Assembly (NCBI GenBank): GCA_001275005.1
Contig: JWZX01003229.1
Coordinates: 1-58,709 of the forward strand
DNA from: Chrysochromulina tobinii
Lineage: Eukaryota > Haptophyta > Prymnesiales > Chrysochromulinaceae
DNA: 58,709 bases
Direction: 5' to 3'
Positions within the stretch are counted from its first letter, which is position 1; each line of letters opens with the position of its first letter. Under the pieces are notes generated by a model. The model did not search any database. It had not been told where the DNA came from and worked only from the letters and a program-made list of their open reading frames with translations. A program made the position numbers and the translations under genes. Of the stretch, positions 1-13,504 are shown piece by piece.

Positions 1-1
1 G

Positions 2-106
2 CCGTGTGGCCATCAGCTCGCGTGCGAGCGCTGCACGGCCAAGATGAAGATTTGCCCGTACTGTCGCGAGCCCGTCCAGTTTTGGCTGATGGCACGGGTG
101 GTGTAA
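2..106 (+). CDS. RING-HC finger protein, C-terminal fragment (5' end outside window)
   Basis: In frame 2 the first 34 codons read as the second half of a C3HC4 RING finger: C-G-H, then C-x2-C, then C-P-Y-C, followed by a short hydrophobic tail (FWLMARVV) and TAA at 104-106. RING-HC domains at the extreme C-terminus are typical of E3 ubiquitin ligases of the XIAP/MULAN/neuralized kind, where this zinc site recruits the E2. Only the last exon part is present, so the rest of the protein and its substrate class are unknown. The overlapping longer open frame at 4-201 is a shadow. Confidence 0.75.
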   Translation, partial: PCGHQLACERCTAKMKICPYCREPVQFWLMARVV

Positions 107-699
107 CCCGAACCTTGCGCTTGGGGCGAAACATGGCCACGGGCCGAGGGAGACACGTCACACAGGAATCCTTATTGTACTCTCGTACAACCCTTCTATA
201 GGTAATAGGACTGTTGGGAGAGACAGTTTCAACTCAACTTTCATGAGTGTGTCGACTGTGTAAGAGTACAGCTCCTGTGGGTTCGGACCCGAGCGTTAGA
301 CTTGAGTGTAGTACTAGTAGTAGCAGGAAGGTGAGATCGAGATCCAGAGATGAGTCATGAGAATTGAGATGTGTGACGACTAAATTTTATGCTAGCAACC
401 CACCACGCGACACACGACATGCAGAACTTCGGAAACAATGATATAGAGACACAAGACATTTTGACACACCGTCATCGACGGGTCTCACACGCGCCTCACA
501 CACATGGGCGCCCAAAGGCACAGCAGACACATCATCGAAAAAGGGCGCGTTCTGTCACGAGGTCCCTGCATCGTCCTCTCGGGAGGGTGGCAGGAGGCGT
601 TTCAATTCGAGCGGCCCGTTCTTCAGCCAGAGCCACACCCACCCGCTCCCGAAACGTCTTCCCCCCCCGCCCCCCGGCGCCGTCCCGCCGTCCGTAGTC
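107..699. other. Intergenic, convergent 3' flanks
   Basis: Lies between the stop of the RING gene and the stop of the minus-strand dynein gene. It is lower in GC than the genes and holds short runs such as CTAGTAGTAG. I see no convincing coding frame or structural RNA in it. Confidence 0.6.
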
Positions 700-3600
700 T
701 CAGTCGTCGAGCGCGAGCAGCCCGGCCACCCCTCGCTTCACCCAATGGTTCTCGGAAACGTCCGAGGGCAACTTGAGCATCATGACGAAATTGCTCGAGT
801 GGCCGGTGGTGGCGAGCACGCCGCGACGCGCCGACTCCTTGTAGAGCGGGCAGTTGTAATATTTGCCGTGGTCGATCGCGTCGACCTGCATCGGTCGGAA
901 CCACATCATCGGGATCTCGGTGAAGAGGACCTTGGGCTCGCACTCCTGGAGCACCTTGGTCTCGGCGTGGTAGCGCGCGCCCTCGAGGTACATGCCGAAG
1001 ACGTGCACGCCGTCCTCGGGCGGCGGCGACTCGCCCACCTTGATCGTGAGCATCGAGAAGGCAAAGTCGATCTGGTCGATGGGCAGCGTGTGCTTGCGCG
1101 CAAAGTTTTGGCTCGCGCCGGTGAGGAAGGCCTGCGTGAAGAAGAAGCCCGAGATCCAAAAGTCGGCGGGGATGCCGCTCTTGATCCAGTCGGCAAAGAA
1201 TTTGAGCCTCCGCATCATATCGCTCACGTAGCCCGCGAGGGGCTTGAGGGAGGGGTACGAGCGCTTCATCCACATGGCGGGGCGTGCGCCAGTCATGAGC
1301 GCGTTCGCGACGGCCTCGAGGTTCGCGTCCATCACGACGAGACCCTTGATGGCCTTCTTGAGGTTGTTGAGCGACGAGCGCACAATCTCGGTGAGCCGGT
1401 TGAAGCGGATGAGCTCCTGGTGCAGCACCGTGTTCATCGACTGCAGGTACTCTACCGGGTAGAGCGCCTTGGCCGCATCGAGGTCAAAGTCGGCGGGCAG
1501 CTTGGACGATATGTCCTCCGCAATCGCGGCGAGCATGGTTCGTCGCCGCCGGCCGGCGCCGCCGCCCACGGTCGACTGCGTGAGCAGGATGGCTGTGAAG
1601 AGCTCGCGTGTCTCCTTGAGCTCTTTGGTGATGGCCGCGTTCGGGTGCAGCCCGAAGACCTCGGGCGAGGGGAACTGCGGGAGCGCGCGCAGCGCCGCCA
1701 TGTACTCCTCGTGCGTTTCGGCCTTGGGCTGCGCAAAGGCGGCGCGGCTCTCGGCGGTGCCGGTCGCCGTGGAACGAGTAGCCCACGCTGATGGCGTCGT
1801 CATTGTAAAAGTTGAGCAGGAGCGCGTTGAGGCAGCGCCGGTCCTTGTCGTCGGTCACGCGCCCGCCGTAGTTGCACTCGCCCGTGGTATAGCGGAGCGC
1901 GGCGAGCGGCATCGACTCGTAGCTCTCGAGGAAGGATCGCAGCTGGCGAACGCAGATGCGCAGGTCGGACGTGTTGAACTCGTACGGGATGTTCCAGCCG
2001 ATCGGGCCGTACTTGCGCCGCTCCTGGATGACCGCGTGGAAGAAGCACAGGCCGAGGAGCAGCGGCTTCCATCCGTGCGCATTCGGCCCGCCCACCCCCT
2101 CGAAGAAGGACGGGTCCGAGATCGGGTCCTGGATGAAGGAGCCGAGCAGGTTGGCGCGCAGGCCGAGCGGCGGCTCGTTGGTCATCTTGACGCCGTTCTG
2201 GAGGATGGAGACGGGGAAGGCGGGCGACGGGCACGACGTGAGCCAGAGCCGGTAGTCCTGGCTCTGGCCGCCGGAGAGCCATGTCCTCGCAGATCTTCTC
2301 GAGCGTCGTCATCCAGCTGACGGCGAGGTGGCAGTTCTGGAGCACGACCCACGAGCCGTTGGACTGCGCGTCCATGATGAGCTTCTTCGCAATGGGCCCC
2401 TGCCCCTGGCCGAGCGAGATGGAGTTGGTGCGCTTGCCGCCAAAGCCGCGCGCGTCGCCGAACTTGAGCAGCTGCGACATCGGGTCCTGGCCTGGCGAGA
2501 GGATGAAGATGAGCGGCACCATGCACGTCGAGTCGTTGAAGCACTCCTCGAGGTTGAACGGGGGCGGCTCGACGAACTTCTGCTCCATGTTCTCGGAGAC
2601 GAAGGCGGTGACCATGGGCACGACGCGGTCGGGGCGCAGGCAGCGCAGGATGCAGCATCGCTCAAAGGGGACGCCATCGTCGTTCAGGTCCGAGTCCCAC
2701 TTGCCCGGCAGCGCCTGCTTGTGGGGCACCTCGGCCTCGTACACGATTTTCCACTCCTTGAGGTGCTTGCCAAAGTCGGAGGGTAAGTCCGCAAAGCCCG
2801 GCAGCAGCGAGAGGCGCAAGATCTCCTCCCACCGCGGCTGCGCGAGCCAAGGCGCGCCGTCGGACGTGGAGCCGTCGGCGGTCGGGTTCTTGGGCGCGTT
2901 GTCGGAGATGATGCCGGTGCCGCCCGTGAGGAAGAAGGTGAACTGGCCCGCGTCGAGCTTGTTGTCGCCGCGCATGATGTTGGTGCACATGACGAAGGAG
3001 AAGAGCAGCTTGTCCTTCTCGTAGAGCGAGCGGCACACATTGCGGTAGACGGAGTACGTGTTCGTCTTGATGATGTTCTTGAGGCGCTCCTCGAGCTTCT
3101 TCGAGGGCTCGGCCTGCTCGATGGCCCTCTCGAAGAGGGACTGGTACCAGGCGAGGGAGAACTGGTACATGGGGTCGATGTTCGCCATCGCGGCGATCGA
3201 GAAGAAGAGTATGGACGAGCGGTACGCGACGGACTTGTAGCTCTCGCGGATGGCGTCGAGCTTCTGGGTGGTCTTGTCGGCGATCACCTGCTTGGCCGAG
3301 ATCTGGTCCGAGATGACCTTCGCATCTCCGAGGATCTCGATGGCGGACGCGTCGTCGAGGATGTTGCCCTCGGACGAGGAGAGCGTGTGCAGGATCTTGT
3401 CCTCGACCTCCTTGAGCACGCGCTTGTTCTGCGCGGCCTCGAGGACGAGCTTCGTCTTCTCCTCCTCGAGCTCGGGGCGCTCCTTGGCGACCACGATGCC
3501 GAGCATCTGGTCCTCGAGCCCCTCGGGCGTGATCATGAAGTTGAGCAGCGTCACCTTGACCGAGACCTCGGGCAGGTAGTGCGGGTTGCGCAGCTTGGTC

Positions 3601-6600
3601 GTGGTGTAGAACTTGAAGTTCTTGTTGTACTCGACGACCGAGTCGCCGAGCTTGCTCGAGAGCACGCCGCCCGACTTGAAGACCTGCTTGAGCAACACCG
3701 GCTCGAGCACGGGGTCGAGCTCCTCCAGGACGTTCTCGAGGAGCGTCGGGTTGCCAAAGTTGAGCGCGTTCTCGAGCGCGCGCGCAAAGTCGCCGTCGGA
3801 GAGCTTGAAGGTGACCAGGTTGGACGACTTGGACATCTTCTTGACCCACTTGTTCGCCTGCATCTGCGGGTCGATCATGAGCGGCCAGCGGCGCGCCGAG
3901 TCGGTGATGATCCCATTGTCCGTCGAGAATGAGTCCTTGGGCAGCCCGTCGATGTTCCATTGACGAATCTTGACCTGATCGCCGAGCACGTCGACGAGCG
4001 CAAACTTGTCCGAGCAGGGCACCTTCATCACGGCGCACTCCTTGATCCAGGCCGAGATCTGCAGGTCGCGGAAGGTGGCCACAAAGGGGCCCATGTACGA
4101 GACGACGCCGGAGCCGATGAGCACGTCGCCGGTGATGTTGGTGTACGTGACGCCGAGCTTGCGCGACGCTTCGGTCCAGCGGTCCTTTTCGCCGCCCAGC
4201 CCGCCGATGAGCTTCTCGGCGCGCTCGAGCTTGTTCGCGCAGTCGATGGACTGCGCCTCGAGGCTCTCCTTTTTGGCGGTCGTCTCCTCAAAGGTCGCCT
4301 GGAGCAGCGCGAGCTTGTCCTCGACCTCCTTGAGCGCCGCCATCTTGGACGCGAGCAGCGTCGAAACTTCAGCGTACTCGGCCTCGGCTCCAGCGAGCTT
4401 GGCGCGCTTCGGGGCGATGTCCTTGGCGACGCGGTCGTACGTCTCCATCGCACGGACCCAGCAGCATAGACCGAAGGCCGCCGTCGACGCCTTCTTGACG
4501 ATCTCGGGCACGAAGCCGGGGTCGGGCATGTACTTCTCGCGGATCTTCTTCATGATGACCACGTCAATGTTGTCCTTATCGTACGAGACGAGCGAGTCGA
4601 GGAACTTGGTGTCCTGCATCATCGTCTTCGCCGGGCCCCAGAAGCTGTCGACCTTGCCCTTGCCGTCAGGCGCGGGCACCTTCTCGGGCTTGATCTCCTT
4701 CGTGATGCACACCGCCTCCATCGTGAGCACCACGCCAGCTGGAGGGACCTTCATGCCCTTCACCTCGTCAATGTCCGCCTTCTTGAGCGTCGCGAGGGCC
4801 TTGACGGCGGCATCGAGCGCGGGCAGTGCCTCGGCCAGACCGGCCTCGCAGTCCGCTTTGATGGCGCTCGCGTTCGCAGCGACCACCTCGGCGGCCGCCT
4901 TATCCTTGGAGACGACCTCCTTGACCTTGGCCGCCTCCTTCGAGTCCGCATCGATCTTGATCATGAGCGCGTCCGCATCCTTACGCGCGACCACGAGCTG
5001 CGGCTGGAGGGCCTGCAACTCCTGCTGCATGCCCGCGACCGACGCCGCCGTCTCCGAGAGCTTCTGCAGGCCGACGTCGTACCGCGACTTGGCGGCGGCG
5101 ACCTCGGAGCGCTTGACGTCGAGGAGCGCCTTGAACGAGGCGAGCAGCTCGAGGTAGGACGTGGGCGTCACGTAGTTGTTGCGCTTGAGCTCGCGCAGGT
5201 ACTTGTACGAGAGGTCGGCGACGGACTCCTGGAACGAGCAGCACATCTCCTGCACCGCCTTGCGCACGTTGTCCTCCATCTTGATGTCTTGCAAAAAGGA
5301 CTGGGCCACGGTGAGCAGCGCGTCCTTGGGCCACGCGGTGAACCAGTCGATGGTCGTGCAGTTGACGAGCGAAGGGAACTTGCGCAGGCGCGTGCGGAAC
5401 GAGTCTCCGATGGGCGACATGCAGAGCGCCATGTGGAGCAGCCCGCGGCAGTTCTGGACGAAGAAGCGCATCATCGAGCCGGGCGTGAAGTCGGTCATGC
5501 CAATCTCCTTGGCCTTGGGCTGGAGCGTCTCGCAGATCTGCGAGACCTCATCGCCCGGGAAGAGCTGGGGCACCTCGCCCGTGTTCAGGATGTTGTTGAT
5601 GTCCTCGACCATCGCCTCGTCCTTGACCTGCGTGTCGGTGAACAGGAAGACGGTCGGCTTGAGCTTCTCGCCCGCGCCGCGGAGCACCTTCTTCAGATCC
5701 TCGCGCCACGCGATCATGTCGTAGCTCTTGGTCAGCTCGATCCGGAAGGAGGGTGAAGTCGGCCATGTGGCATGCGAGCCGCGTGAGGGACTGGCGGCCC
5801 GAGCCGCCCACGCCCACCGAGAGCACGTTGCCAAAGGGCTGCTTGACGATGCGCAGGATGCGGCACACGTGCTCGGCGGCGAAGGGGAAGAGCACCAGGT
5901 CCATCGGCGCCTTCGAGATCGCATTGTGATCCTCGAGCGACGTGGTCATACGGTCGATGATGGCCGGGCATCGAGGCCATCACCTCGTACTCGGCGCCAT
6001 CATCCTTCATGAAGTCGCCAAAGATGAGCCGCTCGTCCTCCGAGCCGGTCACCTTCTTCCAGTCCGACTTGAAGACCTCCTCGAGCTGGGTGCACAAGAG
6101 CTTATGGAACCACGTCATGTCCTTCTTGTCGACGAGACGGTCCGAGAAGACGCGCTTCGTCTCGTGCGCCCACAGGCGCAGCAGGTCGACCTTCTCGAGC
6201 ACCGTCTTCGGCGAGCCCTGCGTCATGCCCTGGAAGACCTTGGTCAGGTCGCGCAGGTTGAACGTGTAGTGCGACTTGGACGGCGTGGGCAACAGCTCCT
6301 TCGCGATCGTGTTGAAGATGTTGATGGTCGCCTGCACGACGCCGTTGCCGAGGGAGGTGCACTCGCCCGGGAAGCGGTCCTTGTTGAAGTGCCAGTCGAA
6401 GATCGTCTTGAAGATGCGCTCGAGCGCCGCCGGGGCGTAGTCGGTGGCCCACATGAGGTTGAAGTGCCGAATGTAGCGCGGCGTGACCGGGTTGCGCCCG
6501 CCGCCGGGCGGGCCCATCGCGGCCACGAACTGGATGTCGACGAGCTCGCGGAAGGTGCAGTCCTTGAGATCGTACCATCCGTTGTGGTCCATCCACTGCC

Positions 6601-9600
6601 GCAGGATCTCTACGGGCGGCTGGTCGCCGTAGGTCTGGAGCATGGGCATATTGAGGTCGTCGACGAAGATGACCGTCTTCTTGCCAAAGGGCGGTCCGAA
6701 GACACCCTTGCGCCGCTTGTCCAGCTGGTTGTCGATCAGGTTCTGCGTGGCGCGTTGCGACGTCTGCGCCGAGAAGCTGATGAAGATGTTGTTGTACACG
6801 TCCTTGATGCCCTTGGCGGCCTGGGCGGCCTCGGAGTTGATGCCGTTGAGGATGCGATCGCGCACGAGCACCGACTTGCCCGTGCCCGTGTTGCCCGCGA
6901 GCAGCACGGGGATGCCGTGCGTGATGCACGTGTCCACGACGTAACTCGCCTGCACCGAATCGATCGTGGTGACGAAGATGTCGCCAAACTTGGCGCCCTT
7001 GGGCACCGAGTACTCGGGCACCGTCTTCGTCCAGTCGATCCACGCCCACGAGCGCGTCTGGTCGAAGCAGCAGTCGAAGACGGTGCCCTTGTCCACGGGC
7101 GGCGCCTTGGTGAGCTTCACGTCCGCGAAGATGGGCTGCGCGGCGCCCGGCGTCGAGAGGATCTCGGGCACCTCCTTCTTGATGAGCTGCTTGAGGAAAA
7201 AGTCGAACTTTTCGCGCGAGGGCGCGTCGACGGTGGCGCCCACGCCCCAGATGAGGGCGAAGAAGAAGAGGCCCTGCAGGATCTCGGTGCCCTTCTTCGA
7301 GTCGGGCGCACGGCTCGGCTGCTCGGGCACGTCGATCCAGATGTCGAGGTGCGCCTCGATGAAGCGCATGACCGCGACCGCGAGCATGATGTCCATCGTA
7401 GGCACGGGCGAGCGGCAGTCCTTGCGCAGGTACCAGAGGATAGGGTCGAGGAACCAGTCGAAGAGCACCTTGAGCGACTGGCGCTGGGCCTGGTCCACGT
7501 TCTTGGGCAGCTTCTGCAGCCACGAGGTGAGCACGGGCTGCCAGCCGAGCGAGTGCGGCTCCATGTACACCATGCCGCAGCGCGAGACGGTGGCGGGGGA
7601 CGCGACGGCGAGGTCCATCGGCTCGAAGATGAGGTTCATGATGCGCGACATGGCGATGATCTCGCCGCTCATCAGGCAGAGCTTCTTGTTGTCGTCGAGC
7701 ACCGTGTTCATGTTCTCGATCCAGACGGCGTCGACGGGGCCGTCGAAGACCATCCACTGGCGCACGCCCGTCGTGTCCTGCGCGCACGTGCGGTAGATGA
7801 CCGCGAGGATCCCGTCCGTCCACTCATGGCTGACCGGATCGAACTCGCCGTACAGCCGGCCGGCCGGGACCGACTTGGGGTTGAGGCACGGCGTCGCGAC
7901 CTTGAGCCACTCCTCGAAGAACGTAGGCTTGCCGAAGTGCTGCTCATTGAGGAGGGTGAGGGCCTCGGCGAGGGTGCGGTACGCGCACGTCTTGCCCGCA
8001 AAGGGCAGGCCGACGACCATGAAGCCGTGGCGCACGAGGAACATCTCATACACCTCGAGCACCTTGGTGACGAACGAGTCGACGGGCTGCAGCCCCTTCT
8101 TCTCGATGATGGTGAAGATCGCGCCCTTGAGCATGTCGTAATCCGGCGGCGGCAGCTGCACGCCGGGGAAGAGGTCCGACGTGATGCCGTTGAAGAGGGG
8201 CACGTCGTGGCTCAAGAACTTGGGCAGGTTGACGTCGCGAATCGAGCGGAGCACGAGCATCGGCTCGGGGTCGTTGGGGAGCGCGCGCTTGAGGTTGCCC
8301 GCGGCCGTGAGCACCGACTTGACCGCGCGCATGCCGTAGTCGTAGTGGTCCTGCGACGAGAGCTGCTCGGAGCAGAGCTTGTAGGTCTGCACGATCTTCT
8401 TCGAAAGGGGGCGGGCGATCGTGAAGCCGAAGGACATGAGCGAGATCTCGCCGATGAGGCCGTAATCGGGGACCATCATCGCGACCGTGCGGAAGAGCAC
8501 CTTGAGGTTGTCGGGCAGCTCGGAGCGGCCTGCGTAGCCCGGGTTCATCGTGATGAAGACCGCGTTGGTCGGGTCGATCGCGAGGTCGGTCCCCTCGAAG
8601 ATGAAGCGCTGCACGCCCGCGGCGATCGCGCGCTGGATCGTGAGCACCTGCTGCGCGACGACAGAGAGCACCTCGAGGTCGATGCGGTTGAACTCGTCGA
8701 AGCACGCCCACGCGCCCGCGGCGGCGACGCCCTTGAAAAACTTGGCCATCGCGAGGTAGTCGAGGCCGTCGGAGCAGTTGAAGACGACGCACTGCTTGGC
8801 GAGCGCCTTGGCGAGGTCCTTGGTCGTCTCGGTCTTGCCCGTGCCGGCGGGGCCCTCGGGTGCGCCGCCGAGGGTCAGCTGGATGGCGCCCATCAGGGTG
8901 CGATAGCACCGGTCGGTCAGGGCCGTCACCACGAGACGGAACGAGTTGCCGAGGTACTCCCAGCCGTACTTGACGTGCGCGGTGATCATCTTGAGGTCAA
9001 GGTCGGGGCCGATCATGCCGTCAGTCTGCGCCGGGTCGTAGTAGAGGCGGAGCTGCGCGACCCAGTTGAAGTCGAGGCACGAGTCGACGCCCATCTCGCC
9101 CATCATCGTGAGCACGTCGCGCCCGTGCACGTCGAGCGTGACCATCGCGCCGAGGGTGATGCGCTGCATCTTGTTCAGAGGCTTCTTGACGAGCTCGACG
9201 CACCCGTCGAGCTGCTCGGTGCACTTGGCCTCGTACTCGCGCAGCCCCTTGTTGCCGCCGCTGCTGAGCGCCTCCTCCGTCTCGAGCGTCCAAAAGACTT
9301 GATCGACGCCGAGGACGACCTGGCCGGGCCAGTTGAGCAGCCATTCGAGGCGAGGGCGCTGGGTGTAGTTGGCATGGCCCTTGAAGAACTGGTGCGACAC
9401 GTTCTCCTTCATCGCGCTCTCGACCTGCAGCAGCCACTTCTCGACCATGCCGTTGGCCGCGTTCGGGTCGAGAGTCTGCTTGAAGGGCACCTTCTCGCCC
9501 TCGGCCGAGATCATCCCGTGGATGATGAGCTTGTCGTCAAAGTCGACCTTGGTGATGCCCTCGAAGCACTTGCCGAGGTGCGGCTGGACGCGCGTCGGGT

Positions 9601-12600
9601 CCTTGGTCTCCGAGAGGATCTGGAGCAGCTCGTCGTTCGAGAGGAAGAAGAGGCGTGCAAACGAGAGGCGCTTGGCTTCGAGGTAGTCGTTGAGCCCCTT
9701 TTGGATGAGCTCGAGCAGTCGATTGGCCTCTTGCCACGAGGCGAGCATGCCCTCGGTCGCGGTGGCGAGCAGTACGTTGGGCTTCGCCTCGGTGGCCGCC
9801 ATGACCTTGCGCCAGAGCCGGTCGACCTGCGTGAAGCGCTTGGCCTCCTGCGGCATCTGGCGCATGATGTCCTCGGACGAGAAGATGGGCTCGAGGTAGA
9901 GCCAGACCGACTGGCACTTGAGCCACTCGTCGATGATCTCCTGCATCGAGATGAGTTTCGCCTCCCAGTCGCGGCACCGGTTCTCGAAGGGCTTGACAAA
10001 AGGAGAGCCGCGCATCGCCTGGGTCTTGACGACGTGGTCGTCGAACATGGACTGGATCTCATCGAGCGCGCGCAGGATGTACGTGCCCGTGTCGCGGTAC
10101 TCCATGCAGTCGAATTGAATTGGGCGCCACTCGTTGAGCATCTTGTCGAGGGCCTTCTCGAGCGAAAACTCCTTCGAGGCCGCATCCGACATCTCCTGGA
10201 TCTGCGCGATGTAGTCGCCGGTCTTCTGCTCGAGGATCAGCGCGAGGGTGGACATCTCGTTGGGCTGGATCGGCTTGCCCACCTGCTCCGCCAGCTGCTT
10301 CCAGTGCCGGTCGCGCATGCCCGGGTTGAGCATCGCGCCGATCAGGGGCAGGTGCTGCTTGAAGTCGTCGATCTTCTCCTTGACGTAGTTGACGACCTTG
10401 AGCGGGCCGGGCAGGCCGACGAGCGACTTGCCCAGCTTGTACAGCAGGCGCCACCAGTCGCCCACGTCCTTCTCCACCTGCTCGGGCGAGAGCTCCATAA
10501 ACGGCCCCTCGAGCCACAGCGGATAGGCGCGCTGGAAGTTGACCGCGGTCGTCCAGAGCGTGTTGTACGGCTCGAGCGCCTTGTTGAGCTCGTTGAGCTG
10601 CGAGTACTCAGTCACGGGCCAGCCGAAGAGCTCCTCACGCGAGTTGTACAGGGCCGCGCGCTCCTTGCCGTCGTCAATCTTGGCCTGGAGCGCCGCGACC
10701 GTCGCTGAGTTCGTCTCGACCTCGGACATGTCGCCGAGCGTGGCGAGCGCTTTGATCTCGACAGCCCACACGTCGAGCTCCTCCGAAAAGTGCTCGCGGT
10801 CCGTGCGCAGCTGCTCCTGGAACTTTTCGCGATCCTCCTCCTGCTTCTTGGCCGCGTCGGTCGCGACCTTGGTCACGCGGCCCGGCCAGCCGAGCGTCGC
10901 GAAGACGAGCGAGAAGGTCTCGTCGGGCAGCTCCATCGTGACCTTGTCGAGCAGCGAGATGCGCGCCTCGAGGTTGGCCTTGATCGACTCGGAGAGCTTC
11001 TCGAGCTCGAGCTCGCACGCGGCCATGTACGCGTTCATCTCGACCACCTCCTCGGCCGATCCGCTCGTCGACTGCAGCTTCTCGTAGATGACCGAGTAGG
11101 CGGCCGAGATGTCCTTGGACTTCTTCTCGAGCTCCTCGACGACGAGGCCCGAGACGCCTCGCGCGATCGCTTCCGCCTTCGTCGCCAGGCCCTGCTTGAG
11201 CTCGGTGCACGAGATCAGGAGCAGCCGGCAGTTCACCTCGGGCACGGTCGCCTCCATTACGAGCGACACGGTCGAGTTCCACTTGTTGATGAGCTCGTGG
11301 TACTGCTCCAGCGTGCACTTCTTCGCCTTGATCGTCTCGAGGTACGCCTCGATCTCGATGGCTGCGAGCTCCTCGAACTGCTTGAAGAGGCCGAGCAGCG
11401 CCTTCGGGCGCACGAGGGAGCGCTCGAGCAGCTCGAAGAGCTGCAAGCGTGCCGCCTGGAGGGTCGCGTCGTCATGGGCGAGCGTCTTGAGCATCGTCTC
11501 GGGCTGCCCGAGCATGTGCATCACGTGCGACTCGATCGAGGGGACGCCCGCCGTCTGCGTCACGATCGCCTCGAGCACTGCGTTCAGGTCGTTGACGACC
11601 TTCTCGAGGGGCGGCTCGAAGGCGAGCGCCCCCCCCTCGAGACGCAGGGTGACGGTCAGCAACGTGGGCTGCCCCATGGGAAGCTCCTTGGCGAATGCGA
11701 GCGCCGTCTCGGGCGGCCCGTTGGTCACATCGATCTCGTCCTGCGGCGTCGCGTACATCTGGAGCAGCTGCAGGTACGCGCCCATGCTCGAGAGCACGAG
11801 CGACTGCAGCTCGTCCTGCATAAGGAGCGAGAGCTGGCGCAGGATGCGCGGCACTCGCGAGGCCTCGTACGTGGCGAGGTCCATCGTTCGCTCCATCTCG
11901 GGGATCGCCGAGAGCTCCTGCTGCGTGACGGCCTCGACCGCGGGCGTCCAGAGCTGCGTGAAGCGCGCCTTGACCTCCTCCGTCTTCGTCGCCTGCACCT
12001 CGAGAAAGTGCTTCAAGTCGCACGGTGTGTTGAGCACCTCGGGGCGCGACTCAAGCAGCGACTCGGTGCGAAGCCAATACGACTCGTCGAAGACGAGGCG
12101 CACGCAGCGCAGCAGCACTGGGTCGGCCGCGAAGAGGGCGCCCGCGACCGCCGTGTGCGCCGCCTTGAACGCCGCCGTGAAGCTTTCCACAGTACCCATC
12201 TCCGGCACGTGCGCCAAGGTCGCCGTGGGCAGCTTGAGTGCGGCGACGGTGGCGCGGAAGGCGGCGGAGCGCATCTCGTAGTCTGTGTGGGCGCGGCGCA
12301 TCGCCCCCGTGTAGTCCGACGCCACCTGCTGCCACGACGACCTCATCGCCGGCGTCGCCCAGATGCTCTCATCACATCCGGGGACCCGCTGCATCAGGCG
12401 CGCCTCGTCGAGCACCTCCGACACGTCCGACAAGCTCACCTGCACGCCGAGCTGCTCGGTCGCGAAAAGGTGGTAGCGCATCGCCGCCTCGAACTGGGCG
12501 CGCAACTCGGTCGCCTTCTCGCACCGGAGGCGCCACTTGACCTCGCTCTCGAGATCAAAGAGCAGGTTGAGCCGGGTGCACAACTTCCGCTTGCCGGTAT

Positions 12601-13504
12601 GCACCCACTGAACCTCGAACTTAGCCTCCTCGGGGTGGTACCGCACCACCTCGCAGGGCAGCATCGAGGAGGTCTTGCCGCCACTCGCATAGTACTTGGA
12701 GCGGGCCTTGAAGGGCTTGCCCTTGCTGAAGTAGCTCTCGGCCTTGTCCCACAGATCGTCGGTCATCGGCTCCATCTCGCCGCCATCGAAGAACTCGAGC
12801 GGTAGGAAGGTCGAGGCAACCTCGTCTTCCGAGAGCGAGGGCGGCGTGACCGACTCCTCGTCCTCGTCGGGCAGCACGGCGTGCGCGAGCGTCGAGGCAT
12901 GCAAGCCGCGCACGTGGGGCGAGTAGTGCGACGCGATCGTCGTCGTCGGCTGCTTCTTCACGTAGCCCTCGGAACCCGCGGAGGCGGCGTGCGTCTCGAC
13001 GGGCAGCGGCAGCGGCGGCAGGCCCTTGGGCCCATACGAGCGCATCGTCTGCGTGGCCGAGACGTCGCGGAAGCCGGGGCCAGGCGCCTGGCCCGACTCG
13101 GCAGCCTGCAGCCACGCGTGCTTTGGCAGCATGTCCCACCGGCGCACCTTTTGGTACGAGAGCAGCGGTGCCGCACCAGCCGGGTCCTCGCCGGGCAGCG
13201 GCGCTGAGTGCGCCATGCCCGCCCCTTTGCCGACGCCCATGAGGGCTGTGGGCACTTTCAGCGAGATTGGGGCCGCTAGCGCCGACACGCCCGGCTTTGG
13301 CCGGCTGCCCGCGGGGATATAAGAGTGCGGCAGCGGCTCAGGCGCCTTGAAGGCAGCGTCGAGCGGCGACTCGGTCGGCAGCACGCGCGACGTGATCAAG
13401 CGCTCCTGCTCATGCAGGTGCTGCAGGTTGGCGAGCGCCGCATCGACCGCGCGGGTCGGCGCCGCGTCGCCCGCCTTGACTTTGCCACCTCGCGGTGGAG
13501 CCAT
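700..13504 (-). CDS. Axonemal inner-arm dynein heavy chain (DNAH3/7/12-like)
   Basis: Motor subunit of an axonemal dynein, an AAA+ ATPase that slides doublet microtubules in the flagellum. The ATG at 13504 sits in a perfect GCCACCATGG context. About 4,268 codons run to TGA at 700-702, close to family length. P-loops appear in order: GPAGTGKT (AAA1, ~1550), GLPFAGKT (AAA2, ~1830), GNTGTGKS (AAA3, ~2203) and GVGGSGRQS (AAA4, ~2565). A coiled-coil stalk flanking the microtubule-binding tip lies at ~2790-3080, and the C-terminus ends [15 protein letters not shown]. Wording around AAA1 and AAA2 ([39 protein letters not shown]) is that of single-headed inner-arm chains. The N-terminus is somewhat long. 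No introns are seen. The frame breaks four times (~5965, ~5748, ~2277, ~1765), each needing one base skipped. Without those the protein is complete, so sequencing error is likelier than a dead gene. Confidence 0.93.
1755..1780 (-). other. Frame break 4 in dynein gene
   Basis: [11 protein letters not shown] continues one base out of register as [20 protein letters not shown]. The exact base is uncertain. The direction is the same as in the other three breaks. Confidence 0.65.
2270..2286 (-). other. Frame break 3 in dynein gene
   Basis: After EKICED the frame must move by one base to continue as [16 protein letters not shown], the usual dynein C-terminal block. The exact base is uncertain within about 15 nt. 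Confidence 0.7.
5744..5753 (-). other. Frame break 2 in dynein gene
   Basis: The coding sense TTC ACC CTC C TTC CGG needs one extra C skipped to join CHMADFTL to [17 protein letters not shown], a continuous conserved block right after the AAA4 P-loop. Confidence 0.8.
5961..5969 (-). other. Frame break 1 in dynein gene
   Basis: The coding sense reads ATG CCC G GCC ATC ATC GAC: one extra G must be skipped to pass from [11 protein letters not shown] into [17 protein letters not shown]. Both sides are conserved dynein sequence just before AAA4, so no intron fits. Confidence 0.8.

Noticed and set aside
4-201. Plus-strand ORF of 65 codons at the window start
   Set aside because: The neighbouring frame (2-106) encodes a proper RING-finger end, so this frame is a shadow.
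5942-10708. 1,588-codon plus-strand open frame opposite the dynein gene
   Set aside because: It is the antisense shadow of GC-rich dynein codons, with Arg/Leu/Glu/His/Val-biased composition and no domain. The minus strand holds clear dynein motifs.
700-13504. Programmed +1 frameshifting as in Euplotes
   Set aside because: The four sites share no common slippery codon or stop codon, and similar indels occur in other genes here. Kept only as an outside possibility.
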